Assembly: GCA_964058805.1 (NCBI GenBank)
Contig: CAXKVV010001197.1
Span: forward strand, 1 to 30,233
DNA length: 30,233 nt
DNA from: Schoenoplectus triqueter
Taxonomy: Eukaryota; Streptophyta; Magnoliopsida; Poales; Cyperaceae
Direction: 5' to 3'
The notes beneath the pieces were generated by a model, which saw nothing but the letters and a program-made list of their open reading frames with translations, did not search any database and had not been told where the DNA came from. Positions 10,190 to 22,400 of the stretch are shown in pieces (the stretch's first letter is position 1; every line of letters starts with the position of its first letter). The translations under genes and the position numbers were made by a program.

Positions 10190-13100
10190 CTAGTTAGTTG
10201 CACTGCCCATGACTGCATCTGTAGATGCTGCCTGAGGTCCTGTCAGGTGGTGGACCCCATTCTCTGCACAGCCCTGGAGCCTGACATTTTCTTCAGAGCC
10301 AAGTAGACCAATCTCATCAACACCATTCAAAACCTTTGTTTTTCCAGGTGTGTCATTCACAAGAATTGAACCAGACTCCCGTTCAGCCAAGCCCTCAACG
10401 GACTGGACAGCTGGTAACAGGTCAGAATCTAGCTTACCCGGTTTGTCACCATATCGTGCCGTATTATTATCTGGTTCGGCAGAACCTCCACCGTACGCGG
10501 CAGATTGCACCACATCAACATCAGGTTTAAAGGGACCAACGAGGTCATCGCCTTCTTCACTAGCTGTAGCATAAGAGGATTCTTCAGCAGAATCATCCGG
10601 ACTGACATCTGCACATGACACATCAGCAAACTCAGATGACATGTCACCATTTAAGAATTGCTGATTCTTCAAAGATTCTGGAATTTTTTCATCACCTGCA
10701 AGAGTAATTTATTAGTCATAATTAAAGACGTGTTTCACATTTTTGGCAAGAGAATGATCAGCAATGTATATGAACCTTCTGTAGGGGATGTGTCGCACCC
10801 TTCCTTTGAACTGGTACCAAGCATAGGCTTCTGCAAGAGACCGGTACCAGGGAAAACAACAATGCTTTGGGATCTGAGTTCCTGCCTGTCTGGACCCTCA
10901 AGAGGTCTAAAACCAAACACATTCGTCCAGGTGTTGACTAACTCTGTTATAGCTGGTATGACTAATTTCTCAACTTTCAGGGAGCTCAGAGCCTTTGAAA
11001 ATAAATTAATAAATTATAGTGCTATAATTTGGTAAACATGAAAATGACAATGGAAGATGGAAGACAGGAAACTAATATAAAATTGAAATACCGATTCAAT
11101 TCCATCTAAGAGGCGGCGGCACATCCCTTGCCGCCTGTACATGTACCGTGTTCCTATGAAAGGCATCTCAGCAAGTTTATTACCATGTACCCTGTAAAGA
11201 ATGTGATAAAGAACAAAATCAGAAAATAGGAAGACAATGAAATGGGGAATGGAAAGGATGGAAGAATGGAAAGAGTATACCTTACAGAGGCTACACATAT
11301 TATTTCATCACCTCTCTCAAGAAGAAAAGTGTAGAAACCTCTGAAGTCCAGACGTACGATATTTGATCTGCAAACACCCGATATAAATAAGTATATCCTA
11401 CAGGTGGACTATTTTTTCTGCTATGAATCTCAACATAGAAAGAAGGATGCTCTATTTGTTATTCAGATCTAAAATGGAAGGATGGGATCAGGGGCGGAGC
11501 CATGTTATGGTGGTATGGTGGGGGGTTGAGCCCCCTTGGCCAGAAATTTTTTTGAATGCCCTTACAATTATGTATATTTTCAGAAAAAAATTACAAAAAT
11601 ATGCCTACATTGAAATTTTTCAAATTTTTTGACCCCCCCCCCCCCCGAAAAAAAAAATCCAATTTTTGCCCCCCCCCCCCCCCCAACCCCAACTTACTCA
11701 AAAGTCGACTTCGCCCCTTTATGGGATCCCACAATGATTAGATCCCTGGATCTATCTGAGTGTATGTCCATTTCAGATCAGATGTATTGAACTGGAGAAG
11801 AAAAAAAAAATAATCCAAAAAATTGACCACCAATACATAAAGTTGAACGTACTTGCAACTGTAGACAACATTTTGAAGCAGGTCAATGCCACTTCTCTGA
11901 TCATCGATCGGTAAAAAGCACTCATCCATGACGGTCATTGCAACAGCAATTTTTGAGTTGCATTCAGCACGTACCTCCAGAGTGTTCACTGGGTCCATGG
12001 AATACTCATCCTCAGTTATAGGCCTTACTAACCTCCATGAGAAGCCATCTTTTATCATGTGATTCACTCCCAACATAGCCTCCAAGCCCTCAAAAAGCTA
12101 CCAAAATTTTAAATACACAAGGATCCTATACTTTTAGCTAATGATGCACAACTGCGTGATTCATGTCTATATTGCGGTTCTGACACATGATTGTTAAATA
12201 TGCATAGATGACTTCTATTGGAAAAATAATATAAAGCATGCTTCAACAATACTGAATATTTTAAATACTGATCTGCATTTGTATTTTTTTAAAATGGTTG
12301 ATATCAGCTGTCAGTCAGTGTTTTATGGCAAATATGGTAGAGCCATTATTTTACTTCCACATATGTTATGTATACTCAAGTATTCACAGAAATGCAGACA
12401 CAAGTAATTATGAGGTACCAAAAATGGAACAGAAGCGATTCAAAAGAAGCAAAATGATTTTGTACCTTTTTGCAATTCTCACCACAGAAAGAAATCCCTT
12501 CATCCTGGCCAATAGATGCTCCATCCTTCTCAGTTGCACATGAAGAGTGAACTGAGAAAGAAAATTTGGAACAAGAGTTAATGATGGATACTAAATTAAA
12601 TGAACAAACTAGCACCATTCTATAAGTCCTCACTGATAACAACAATTTTGCAATATTTACAAATCACCCCCCCCCCCCCCCCCCGCTCACAAGATTATAT
12701 AAGCAGTAGATTTACTTTGTTTTCTGTTTTTGGAAAAAAAAAACAACCATGTTGGCACCAAAATCCATAGATCTAACATTTCGGCACATAAGACCAAATT
12801 TTTGGACCAAATCGTTTTCTTCTCTTAGATCAAAATTAATTAAATATTCTTATTCTATCTCAATTCCTTCATCCTAAACCCTATAAAATTTGAATGTCAA
12901 TAAAATAAAAAATGTTTTTTTTTCAAATGAAGAAAAAAATGCCCAAAATGAAAAGATAGTATGACATACATTTGTCATTGCACTGATTGCAAGAAAGTAG
13001 AGGAAAAGAGGAGAGTTCCATGCAAAAAGAGCAAGAGCAGTAAGGACAATGCCAGTCACCAGAAGGAAGCATCTCCATGCCAAGGCAGCCAAGATGGAAT

Positions 13101-15697
13101 GTGGAGGGACACTTATCACAGCACACCAGGTCGCCTCCATCCCCACAAACACCACAGGTGTCATCATTCTGATCCACTCCTTCAGCCTCAGCTGATAGAA
13201 AAAAACCCTTGGGCTCTAAGATGCTGCACTGTTTCTCCCAAGCTCGCACCAGGCATTGCATGAAATGGAGCCCCGCATCCTCCACAAATAAGTATGACAA
13301 GCATGAGTTACCATTCTCTGCCCCTACATGAACCCCAAAATCAGAAACAGTAAAACACTTCCCACAACAGTCACACTGAATCCCGTCCCTGCTGATCTTA
13401 CCCTCAGACAATGTGTCAGGTTTTTCTGGGTCAATGTACTTGACCTTACCATTCTCCGACACCACATCTAAGTCTATCATCCAGGAGAGAACAGTACGCT
13501 TCCATTCATATGGCACATAGTCATTCTCGCCACTTGTGTCCCCCTCCTTGTGGGATCCACGTGCAAGCAAGGTAAGTCGCGCCTTCTTTTTTCGACTTCT
13601 TCCTGGATTTGACTTCAAACCCGCATCCATATCCTTAATATCACTACTTGTTGAGTTTTCCTTTTTAATTTTCTTCTTGTTTATTTTGGACTTCACTCCA
13701 AGCCATTTACCTTTCTCTTTTTTCTTTCCTTTCAATTTGTTTGTTTTGTTATCACATCTTTCCTTGCAGACAGTTCTCTTAAGTAGGTCGAGAAACTCTT
13801 CCGGAATCGGAGTAAAATCCATGACCTCTTTACCTTTTCCTTTTGACTGGCTATGCAACGACTCCCTTTCTTGAAGAAAACCATAGTAGGCCTTGGTGAT
13901 AGACCAGTGAGTGGTACCATCAGGTGATACATGCACCTGGTCACAATAGTCCCTACCATTCCGAGGCCTCATTTCAATCTTCCAGCCATGTTCTTTCAGC
14001 AAATCCTTAATCATATTACTAACTATATCCTTGGCAACCTTTCTAGGTTTATTATTCAGTTCGCTCAGAGACTCAACTTTGACAGCTTTCTCCTTGTTTT
14101 TGGAGCCAAGTGGCAATGCCTGCTTTTTCTTCTTCTCTTTTATCATTTTACTAAATTTAGCTTTTTCAGTTTTGTGCTTGGAGCCAGGCGGCCTACCCTG
14201 TCTTTTCTTCGTTGCAAGCGTCCCCTCATCACTGTCCAAAAAGTTTGAATTGGAGCTTGAGCCCTCTCTTTCCATCTTGGGTTCTTTCTTTTTTCTACGT
14301 CTCTCCATCTGATAACCAGAAGAGTCAGACTGCTCACTTTCCATCTCATGTCTCTTTTGTTGGTTCCTCCTCTTAATAACTTTAGAGTCTTCCTTTGGAT
14401 CCTGTTTATCCATCTTCAGTATATACCTTTTCATTGAAGACTCCCGTTTTGTACCCGATGACACTGAGCCATCCCTAGCTGGCTCCACTTTGGCTTTTTT
14501 CTTTCTGACTCTCTTGCTAGCAGGGTTAAAATCCTCGCCAGAGTCCGTCACATCTGAGCACTTTCTCCAATCAGATATTGTTTTCTTGTTTGTTTTGAGC
14601 TTGATGATTTTCAAAAGTTCATTATCATCGGTATCGATCTGGTCTAGTCCAGAACTTTCTTCCTCCATCTGCTCCTGTACAACTGTAGCAGCTTCAGTTT
14701 CAGGGGAGTTTTCATCATTTACCCTCTGTTTTGCAGCAGATGACCTTGTAAGCCTTTTTTCCACATTAAGAGACTCAACCTTGACTTCAGTTCTTTTATT
14801 GGCAGCAGAAAGTTTATTTTTTGCCTTCTTTAGTACATTAAACTTCTTGTCTCCAGTTCTCATATGTTTACCCTGTATATCAGCAGGCCCTTCTTTGAAC
14901 TGTGAGTTTTCTATCTCTATTGCTCCCTTAGAATTCCCACATGAAGCGCCAACCTTTCCAGTTTCACATTGAATATTTTTATTGCCAATATTGTCAGAGA
15001 CAGCATGGGCTGCCAGATGATCTTCATTGCCGCCCTTTCCATTCCCTTCCGGTGCTTCTTCATGTCCACGATCAACTGTCTCCTCTGGTTGGATTACATT
15101 CAAAAGCTGCATTCCTTCTTTATCTTTAGTAATTAGCAACTTTTCAACCTCTTTTCCAGAAGGAAAATCACTTTTCTCAATTCCACTTGCAGCAGCAAAA
15201 TCACCTTCCTTCCTTTCACCAGCACCAAGCTTACAATTACCCAGATGCTTGGTTTCACCAATAATAGCCACTTCTTTGCCAATTACTAGAGCAACATCAC
15301 CTTCATTGTTCTCTTCATTTACCTTATCATTTAGCTGCCCAACATTTCCATTTGCAATTTGCAAACAATCCCCGCATTTAACCCAATCCATGTGTTCCAA
15401 CTCATCAAGGTTGAAGTGGGTTCCAGCTCCTTTTGCAGCCCTAGCCTCAGTCTCTGCAAGTAGCTTTGCCATGTCAGATCTTAACAACCTCCTCCTAGCC
15501 CCTTCATTCTCACTAGCAAATGCTTTCCAGTCCTTTCTTTTTCTCTTGCTTCCCTTTGGGGTTATCTCATTCCGTTTTGACATGGAAACAAGATCCAAGG
15601 GTAGTTGGTCTTCTATTGACTTTCCTTTACCTTCTCGCTCAATCGATTTACTAGCATTGGGTTCATCATGTCCCTCTTCTCGATCAAGCGCAGCCAT
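10190..15697 (-). CDS. IDM1-like nuclear protein with TDBD, PHD finger and GNAT domain
   Basis: Probable chromatin regulator of the INCREASED DNA METHYLATION 1-like family (PHD plus acyl-CoA N-acyltransferase). Exons: 12970-15697, 12466-12551, 11853-12097, 11281-11367, 11092-11191, 10776-10992 and 10190-10695, all GT-AG and in frame, giving 1322 residues. Residues 1 to ~570 are charged and Lys-rich, with an AT-hook-like QGRPPGSK near 500 and a second, weaker copy (LPLGSK) near 525. [20 protein letters not shown] (~575) is a domain conserved in this family. A TDBD domain spans ~733-823. A canonical C4HC3 PHD finger spans ~848-885 ([16 protein letters not shown] through WHCPYC). A second Cys/His cluster, [13 protein letters not shown], crosses the first intron. 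The GNAT fold follows (~940-1155), with [10 protein letters not shown] as the acetyl-CoA motif. The last ~165 residues are acidic and Ser-rich. The start MAALDREEG is the first ATG in frame after a 3' splice-like site. The exact orthologue is uncertain. Confidence 0.92.
11490..11720. mobile_element. hAT-type MITE (231 bp) with 8-bp target duplication, in a PHD-gene intron
   Basis: ATGGGATC at 11482-11489 is repeated exactly at 11721-11728. The element ends are imperfect inverted repeats, AGGGGCGGAGCC on the left and, read inward, AAAGGGGCGAAGTC on the right. An 8-bp duplication with CAGGGGCGGA-like ends is typical of non-autonomous hAT elements in plants. The interior holds runs of 14 and 16 cytosines (11633-11646 and 11669-11684). 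It lies in the intron between coding exons 3 and 4 of the PHD gene and leaves the coding sequence intact. Confidence 0.88.
12667..12684. repeat. Poly-C tract (18 C) in first coding intron of the PHD gene
   Basis: An uninterrupted run of 18 cytosines inside the intron 12552-12969. On the gene's sense strand it is poly-G. Such runs are length-unstable in sequencing and in the genome; no function is implied. Confidence 0.9.
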
Positions 15698-16160
15698 TGG
15701 AAACCTTAATCTAAATAAAACAAGTGCTAATTTAGTCACGTATGAAATTCTATTTTCAGTTCATCAGCTAAAAAGAAACGTGTGCAAAAAAAAAGGAGCA
15801 AAACATGCTTCAAACAATGTAGTCGACAAACTCCACGTCTAGTAAGATCGATGTTTGGGTTCTCAAAAATCGATGAGTTTAACACAAAACGCAAAATCAA
15901 AGCCGATCAGGATTACCTCTTTCTTAAAATACAGGAGAAGTGGATTAAGCCTAATGGATTTCCTACATCAAACTAGTTAATGTTACGAGATCGAAGAAGG
16001 AAACTGAGTGAACTGAGGAATTGAGAGATGAAACAATTGTTGTGGTTACCAATTTTTCCTGGTGAGAGAGATTGACGATTTGGGGCAAAAGAGAAGGAGG
16101 GGGATGGGTTTCCTTCTTCTTTTTCTTTTTCTTTTTCTTTTTCTTTTTTATTCTGGGAAG
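15698..16160 (-). promoter_or_regulatory. 5' leader and promoter-proximal region of the PHD gene
   Basis: Upstream of the ATG on the minus strand, a 3' splice-like site (ttatttag) ends at 15711. Candidate leader-exon donors lie at 16049/16050 (AATTG|gtaacc) and near 15917 (AAAGAG|gtaatc), so one or two leader introns are likely. Further upstream is a (CTTTTT)n microsatellite at 16119-16149, read as GA-rich on the sense strand, a common feature of plant core promoters. No convincing TATA box was seen. Confidence 0.45.
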
Positions 16161-16279
16161 AGATTTTTAACTTCATGGCTTTTGGATTTCGCCATCCGAA
16201 CCGGGCGCGAAAACGGGTCCAACCCGGTACACTAAATTTTGCCTGGACCCTGTCTACCTTGGAGCAATAGAACACAAAC

Positions 16280-19200
16280 AGTAAGCTCCGTGGGAGACGT
16301 ATTTAATAATTTATTGGATCTTATTGCTAATGAAACCGGTTCATCCTATTTTCACATTCATTCTTTTGCATATATCCAATAAACCCCTGTAAATTCCATT
16401 ATTGAATTCACTAAATAGAAATATTTAATTTTAGGCAATTCCCAGATAGAAATACTTATATTTGTGCAATCTAAATACATAATGAGAAAAGTACTTACCA
16501 GATGATTAAAAGTTTGAAACCTCATCCATCACAAGTTTATGACTTCAATAATCAATAGCCAAATAAAATATAAGTGAGACAATCATTAGTGCATAGTTCT
16601 AGGAACAAAACCTTCGAGCTCAATTCATATTCATATATGAAAATATATATTCGCTAAAAGTATCGAACTTGCCAACAATAATTATATTGATACTTCCTAA
16701 CAAACTTACCAAACAATAACTATATTTAAGTATCATAATTATCAAACAAACTTATCAATGTTAATTGAATAAAAGTAAGACAAATTTTGATATTATTTAC
16801 AAAAAAAAATGTAAGGAGAGTTGAAATCAGTAGTCGTTGGCCCTATGGTGCCATTTTTGTGGAACAGATGTTGGGAAGAAGATTTGATAAATAACGAAAA
16901 CTTTTGAAAAATTAGCATTATATTGTAAAATATGAAAAACTGCGGGATGAATAAGCAAAGATTCTAAGTGATGACGTTATCAATGGCCCAAAAAGGAGAA
17001 AAATGGAGGGAAAGAGTATGTGTTGAGGCAAGTTGTTGTTAAATAGTTTTAAATTTGAAGTAATTATGCTACCCTTTTTTCCCTCTAGAAGTTTCCAATA
17101 CAATTAAATTCCACACAAATATGATTTAGGTAGGGTGTTAATTCTTGATCTGATTCGATCTGATATGATTAAAAAATAAATGGATCAGATATGGGTTTAA
17201 TTTTTTTTATCCGAATCGACCCGACCCGATCAATTATAATTTTTGAAGTAATTTTGTGATTTATTACTAATTAAAGGTTAATTATATACTAATTAAGATT
17301 AATTATAAATTAATTAATATTTTATTGCTTATAATATATAAAAATATTTAATTATTTTACACGAGTCGGATCGGATCAACCTGTGACCCATCGGGTCGGG
17401 TATGATTTAAGATTTTTTGTTCCAAATTTAATCGGATCAAGTTCGAATTGGACAAAAAAAAATAAAAATAAAATAATGTGACCCGACCTGACTTATTGAC
17501 ACTTTAGTCTAGATGTAAAATTTAAATTCATCGGGTCGGGTCAAATTTTAACAACCCTATTCGTAGTAGACATTTATAGATCTACGTAGTTGTGAAAAGA
17601 GAAAGAAAAGAAAAACTAAAAAGATGATTTTTTTTTTAATGTTAAAAGATCGTAGGCAACAACTTTCACGGAAAAGAGATATCTTTATATAAAGTAAAAA
17701 AGAAATTTCTTCGATCTAAAATCAAATAATATAAAATATGAAATGAACTTTTAATTAAGCCTTCTATTTTAATAATCTAAATGATTTTGTTTTCAACACA
17801 TCTAGAGACACAAATTTTAAAGAAACTCAATAATCCTTTCATAAAGTAAACGACTATCGTGAGTATCATTGTACTTGATTTTTTTTAGATCAATTTAGTT
17901 GCTGAACAAAAGACTTCAAAACTTGAATCAATATTCAAGTTTATAGAAATTGAAGTGAAATTATTTTCTTAAATATTTCAAAGTACAACATCTTAGATGA
18001 ACACTCATTTTAGAAAAAAAAAATGACGAGAAAAATAAATTAAGAATGAAAATTGAACAAAACAAAAAGAACTTAGAAGACCATAATAGAGTAGATAAAG
18101 AGAAAAAAAAAAGAGGTGGCGTCGTGGTGACAATAGTGACAAATTAACGGCCTCTCCTCACCAAAAACAATTTTCTTATAAAAACGACTTGAGTTTTTAA
18201 CTAATTAGATCAAACGTGCTGTTAGATTCAATTCAAAGATTAGGAAATTCTTTGTTCTAAGCTTCAAAGCAATGGTACTTTTATCAATTTTAAACTATAT
18301 TAAATAGTATTCAAAATTACTAAACATGAGAGCTAAGTTTTAGACTTTTAGTGTCCATGTCACGTCCCACAGTTTCAAGTTATCCATTTAAATCTCTACT
18401 GAGAATTGGCGCCGATATTAAGCGGTGAAAGGTTAACAAAGTATCACTTTTGTTGTTTTGTTGCAAGACTACAATACAATACTATAACTACATTTATTAT
18501 GTTTAATATTTATTTATTTATTGCCATAGTTTTTCAATTATTGCTACTATGACCCAGGCCAATTTTTTTTTTAAAAAAAAATATTCAACTCCCTCGGATG
18601 CCTTTTATGTAACTAATTAAACTTACCAATTAATTTCTGAGCTTGATTAGGGATGTCAAAACTTGATCAGACCTAATAAATCAACCCTATCCGATCTGAA
18701 ATGTATTTAGAGATCAAAATTTCATATATATATATATTTTTTAATTTTCTATTTTTTGGTGGGTAGAAAATACATAAGACCATTGGTCTAATGGCTTCTG
18801 AATAACAACAAATTTCTATTCTTCAAAAAAAATAGAAAAAATTAAAAATATATATAATTTAATATTCAAACATATTTTAATATAAAAATTATATTGAACG
18901 GAATATAAAAATTTAATCCAATCTAATATAATCTAAAATAATGAATCAGTCAAAATCATAACTTGTATCCAATCGATAACGTCTCAATCCGATAAATAAC
19001 GGATTGGATCAGGTATGTCAAATGGATCGGGCAGTCATAAATGGTCCAAAATTCTCAGACAAACTATAAAAATTGTGAATGATCAAATAATAAAGAATAA
19101 ATACGTTGGATCAAAAAGCGTATAGATCAAACAGAAAAAGAAAAATACCTCGATCGATCAAAACAAAGAGACCGATTGAAATAAGAGTATACTAAAATTA

Positions 19201-19490
19201 AGCTTTCCAATGTTGAGGAACATTTCTGTAAGCACAAAATGAGATATCTGTTCTGATTGAATCATTGGTTTATGGTACATTTTCTATCAAGTTATTTTAT
19301 GTCACCACCAAATGGATATTTTTCACCTGCAAGACTATTCGTTTACAAGTCCTCATTTTTTCCTTTTCAAAAGCAGATTCTACATGGATAATGCTAATCC
19401 TAATCCTATGACTGAAATTTGTTTACCAAAGAAACAAAATAGACGGAGAGAAATAATCATGGCACACAAGAAATTCAAAAATGAAGATTG
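16280..19490. other. Intergenic spacer upstream of the PHD gene
   Basis: AT-rich with no supported gene; the ORFs present are short and lack domains. It contains the MITE-like repeat at 17131-17559, a (TA)n microsatellite near 18722-18738, and scattered GATCGGGTCGGGTC- and GGATTGGATC-type motifs around 18640-19030 that look like a decayed relative of the same repeat class. The right end (about 19240-19492) should be the 3' UTR of the AIM24-like gene. Confidence 0.6.
17131..17559. mobile_element. MITE-like element with TAGGGT...ACCCTA ends (429 bp)
   Basis: The left end reads TAGGGTGTTAATTCTTGATC. The right end, read inward, is TAGGGTTGTTAAAATTTGAC, so about 20 bp match with a few differences. 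The interior repeats GGGTCGGGT and its complement CCCGACCCGA several times in both orientations. This is the pattern of a widespread class of short plant elements. I could not see a clean target duplication, so family and exact edges are open. Confidence 0.6.
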
Positions 19491-19492
19491 AA

Positions 19493-22400
19493 CTAAACAT
19501 CTGTTAAAATTATTGAAGATACAATCATGACATAGGCAAGAAAGAAGAATATTGCGATTTGTATGATGAACTTTGGATTATCCCTCAAGCTTGGTGAAGC
19601 GACCGTCCTAAAATTAGCGCATAGGTGAAAACAAATGAATTCATTAATTGAAAATTGAACGAAAATTACAACAACAGCAAGTTTGATTATTTGCATTTCT
19701 GCATTCCTTATGAATTCTTTCTGCTAATATATATACCTGGCTATACGCTGGGAAAGGCGATGAAAAGGTAAGCTCTGGATGAAAACAACACCAGGCCCAG
19801 TAAGAGTCGCCATGAGTTGATTATCTCCCTAAAAAATGCAGTTAGTTCTCAATTCCACAATTTATTGAGAGTTAAGGATTGGGATAGATTTAGACATATC
19901 TGGGCCGGGAAGGTATAAAGGGTTTAAATAAAGGAGATCAATGCCAATCCATTGATAATTCATGATTATCTGGACTATAAAAATGTAATGCGTACATGCA
20001 TAGGTAAATATATGCATTTACTGACCCCAAATGCTCGTCGCATAGGATTGGAATTCTTCAACTGGAAGCTAATATTACTTGTTGCAGCTATAATGCTAGG
20101 GGCATCTACAACTAGTGTCTCCCCAGTTCCCAGAACTTTCTGTGCAACTGAGACCAAAAATCAAGTAAAAAAAATCAGATAAGTTGACTACTCCTATAGC
20201 AGCATGTGATTACTGCTATCACTTTGTTTCTGTTGTTCTCTTAATTTCTGGCCTAGAGATTAAGGTTAGCATGAGAAAGAGGAATACAAAAGGAAAAAAT
20301 CACACTATATTAAGGTTAGCGTGAAAAAGAGGAATACAAAAGGAAAAAATAAGGGTTCTCACCAGTACCACCACCTAAAAGGAAAGCTAAGCCTTGACCC
20401 TTCAGCTTCTGTTTAAGTATAACCTGAAAAATGTAGTAGATGAATTCAGGATGATTTCCTTTGCATCTGCGTATTAATCCTCATTATATCCTATATGTAG
20501 CCCTTTCCACTAGAAATATCTCTAACTCAAATGATGCTAGAAGCATCTAGTAAAGAGATCTTTTGAAAAGTCCATCCATTCTAAAGTTAAGACAAAGGAG
20601 AAAAAGAAACAAGAGACACCTCAGCACCAATCTCAATATTGCGCGCTCGTGGATCAATTGAACTTGATACAGTCACATCATTTACTGAGCAAAGAAATGC
20701 ATCTGGCTGCAAATCACAACAAAAAGAGAAGGATTTTTTTTCTTATCCTATTTTGTATGTTCTGTTCAATTGATTCATTAAAACACAAAAGTACTAATAA
20801 TAACAAAAAAAAAATGTTGAATTCAAACTTGAATTGGAAAGAGCACAAATTTTAATGAGGTGGTTTTACACCTTCCATGTTGGAAAAATGGAAACCCATT
20901 CCTTATTTCTAGGAAAGTCAGTTTGTTTTACATATATCTAAGTTAAGCAAACAACATGTTCATTTAATTGGAAGTCAAAGACGACTTTTTCTCAGCGATA
21001 AGCAGATAATTGTGCCCCAAAAGGATGGGAAAATCCAATAAATACTTGAAATTTTAAAAGAGAAGAAATTGGAAATATGTTTGCCTATGAGGTTATGACC
21101 TAAGTATGGTTTATATAGGGTGTTTCAGGAATATATTGAAACAAGTAGTCTAATGTACCACTTTTGTTCCCAAGGATAAAGAATAAGAAGAAGCTGGAAT
21201 GGTTTAGGATTAGGGATTTGATTCTCTTTTGATTCACAGCTGATGAAATGAATACTATGTAAAATATGAAAACAGTAAAATCCCCCGTAAATAATTTTCC
21301 TGACCAATGAATAGAAAATTTTGTAAAGGAAATTAACAACCCCACCCATAACCAAAGAAAATTTCACACTATTTTGCCAATTTCCATTTGCTATCTGCAT
21401 GAGTCAAGATGAAAAGTAGAGTTGTGATAAAGTCATTTTTAATGTACAAGCTTCTAATTTTTCAACATATTATGTCATTTGTAAGCCAATTAGATAGTAG
21501 GTTTTAGTCAAAAGTATGCCAAAATTTCCAAATGCCAAGTCTGCTACAAATTTGCAAGTTAATATGGCTCCAATTTTGCAAAAGACTTCTTCTAAACTGA
21601 AAACCGTACAATAAGGCAAGAAATGAAAAGTAAAAGTAGCCGCCCTAATTACCTGGCAGAGTATTTCTCCATTGAAATTAGAGAGATCGATTGGAAGAAC
21701 CCTAGAAGGAGAAGGAGCAGCTATGGCGACAAAACCATCGCTTTCTTGATTTAGCAAAACCACACTAGAAATACTTCGCCCAAAAAGCCACTGCCACAAG
21801 CCACCGTCATTTTCCCCCACATACACATTATCCATTTTAACTGACCCCGACATGTAGCACACACTGCCTGATCAGTTTTTTCACAGTTAAATAAATATAC
21901 GCTGCTTCTGCTTTGTGCTTCTATCCTTTTTGTAGATTAGTTGGTGTTTTCGATTGCAAATAACTTATAATTTATATTACTTTCGCTCAAAGTTGCTTAA
22001 GAACAAGGTCGTATGAACTTCAATCCAGAATACAAACTAACATATATCCATTTTAATTTAATTGAGAGAGAACTGTGATAAGTTCTTATTTCTACATCAT
22101 GTTACAAACATTTTAATTAAGATGAGATTCGGCCAATATAAACAACATATTACCCTTTCTAGTTTGACAAATGAGATTGCATATCATGTGATAATATGGC
22201 TTTCTGTTCCCAGATAAAAGAAAACAAAAATCAATGCCCACATTTATGTCAGAGCCAAAAGAAATCAATGGATAAAGGAGTGCTCACTAGAGCAGTGGCA
22301 ACATTGTCCATATTAATGAAATTATACCAACAGACTAGCAGGATGAGCCTGTTGGTTATTTGTTGCTTTATTGGCTGTTGTTTACACAAAGAAACAGAGT

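Noticed and set aside
12874..13167. 97-codon minus-strand ORF with hydrophobic stretches
   Set aside because: Overlaps the PHD finger exon in another frame and runs into the intron; no family match.
15027..15842. 271-codon plus-strand ORF opposite the first exon of the PHD gene
   Set aside because: Shadow of the large Lys/Glu-rich exon on the other strand; the Ser/Phe-rich composition is what its complement would give, and no domain is visible.
18640..19030. Second MITE-like patch with TAGGGATGTCAAAA and ATGTCAAATGG motifs
   Set aside because: The two end-like motifs are in direct rather than inverted orientation and no target duplication was seen, so no element could be defined.
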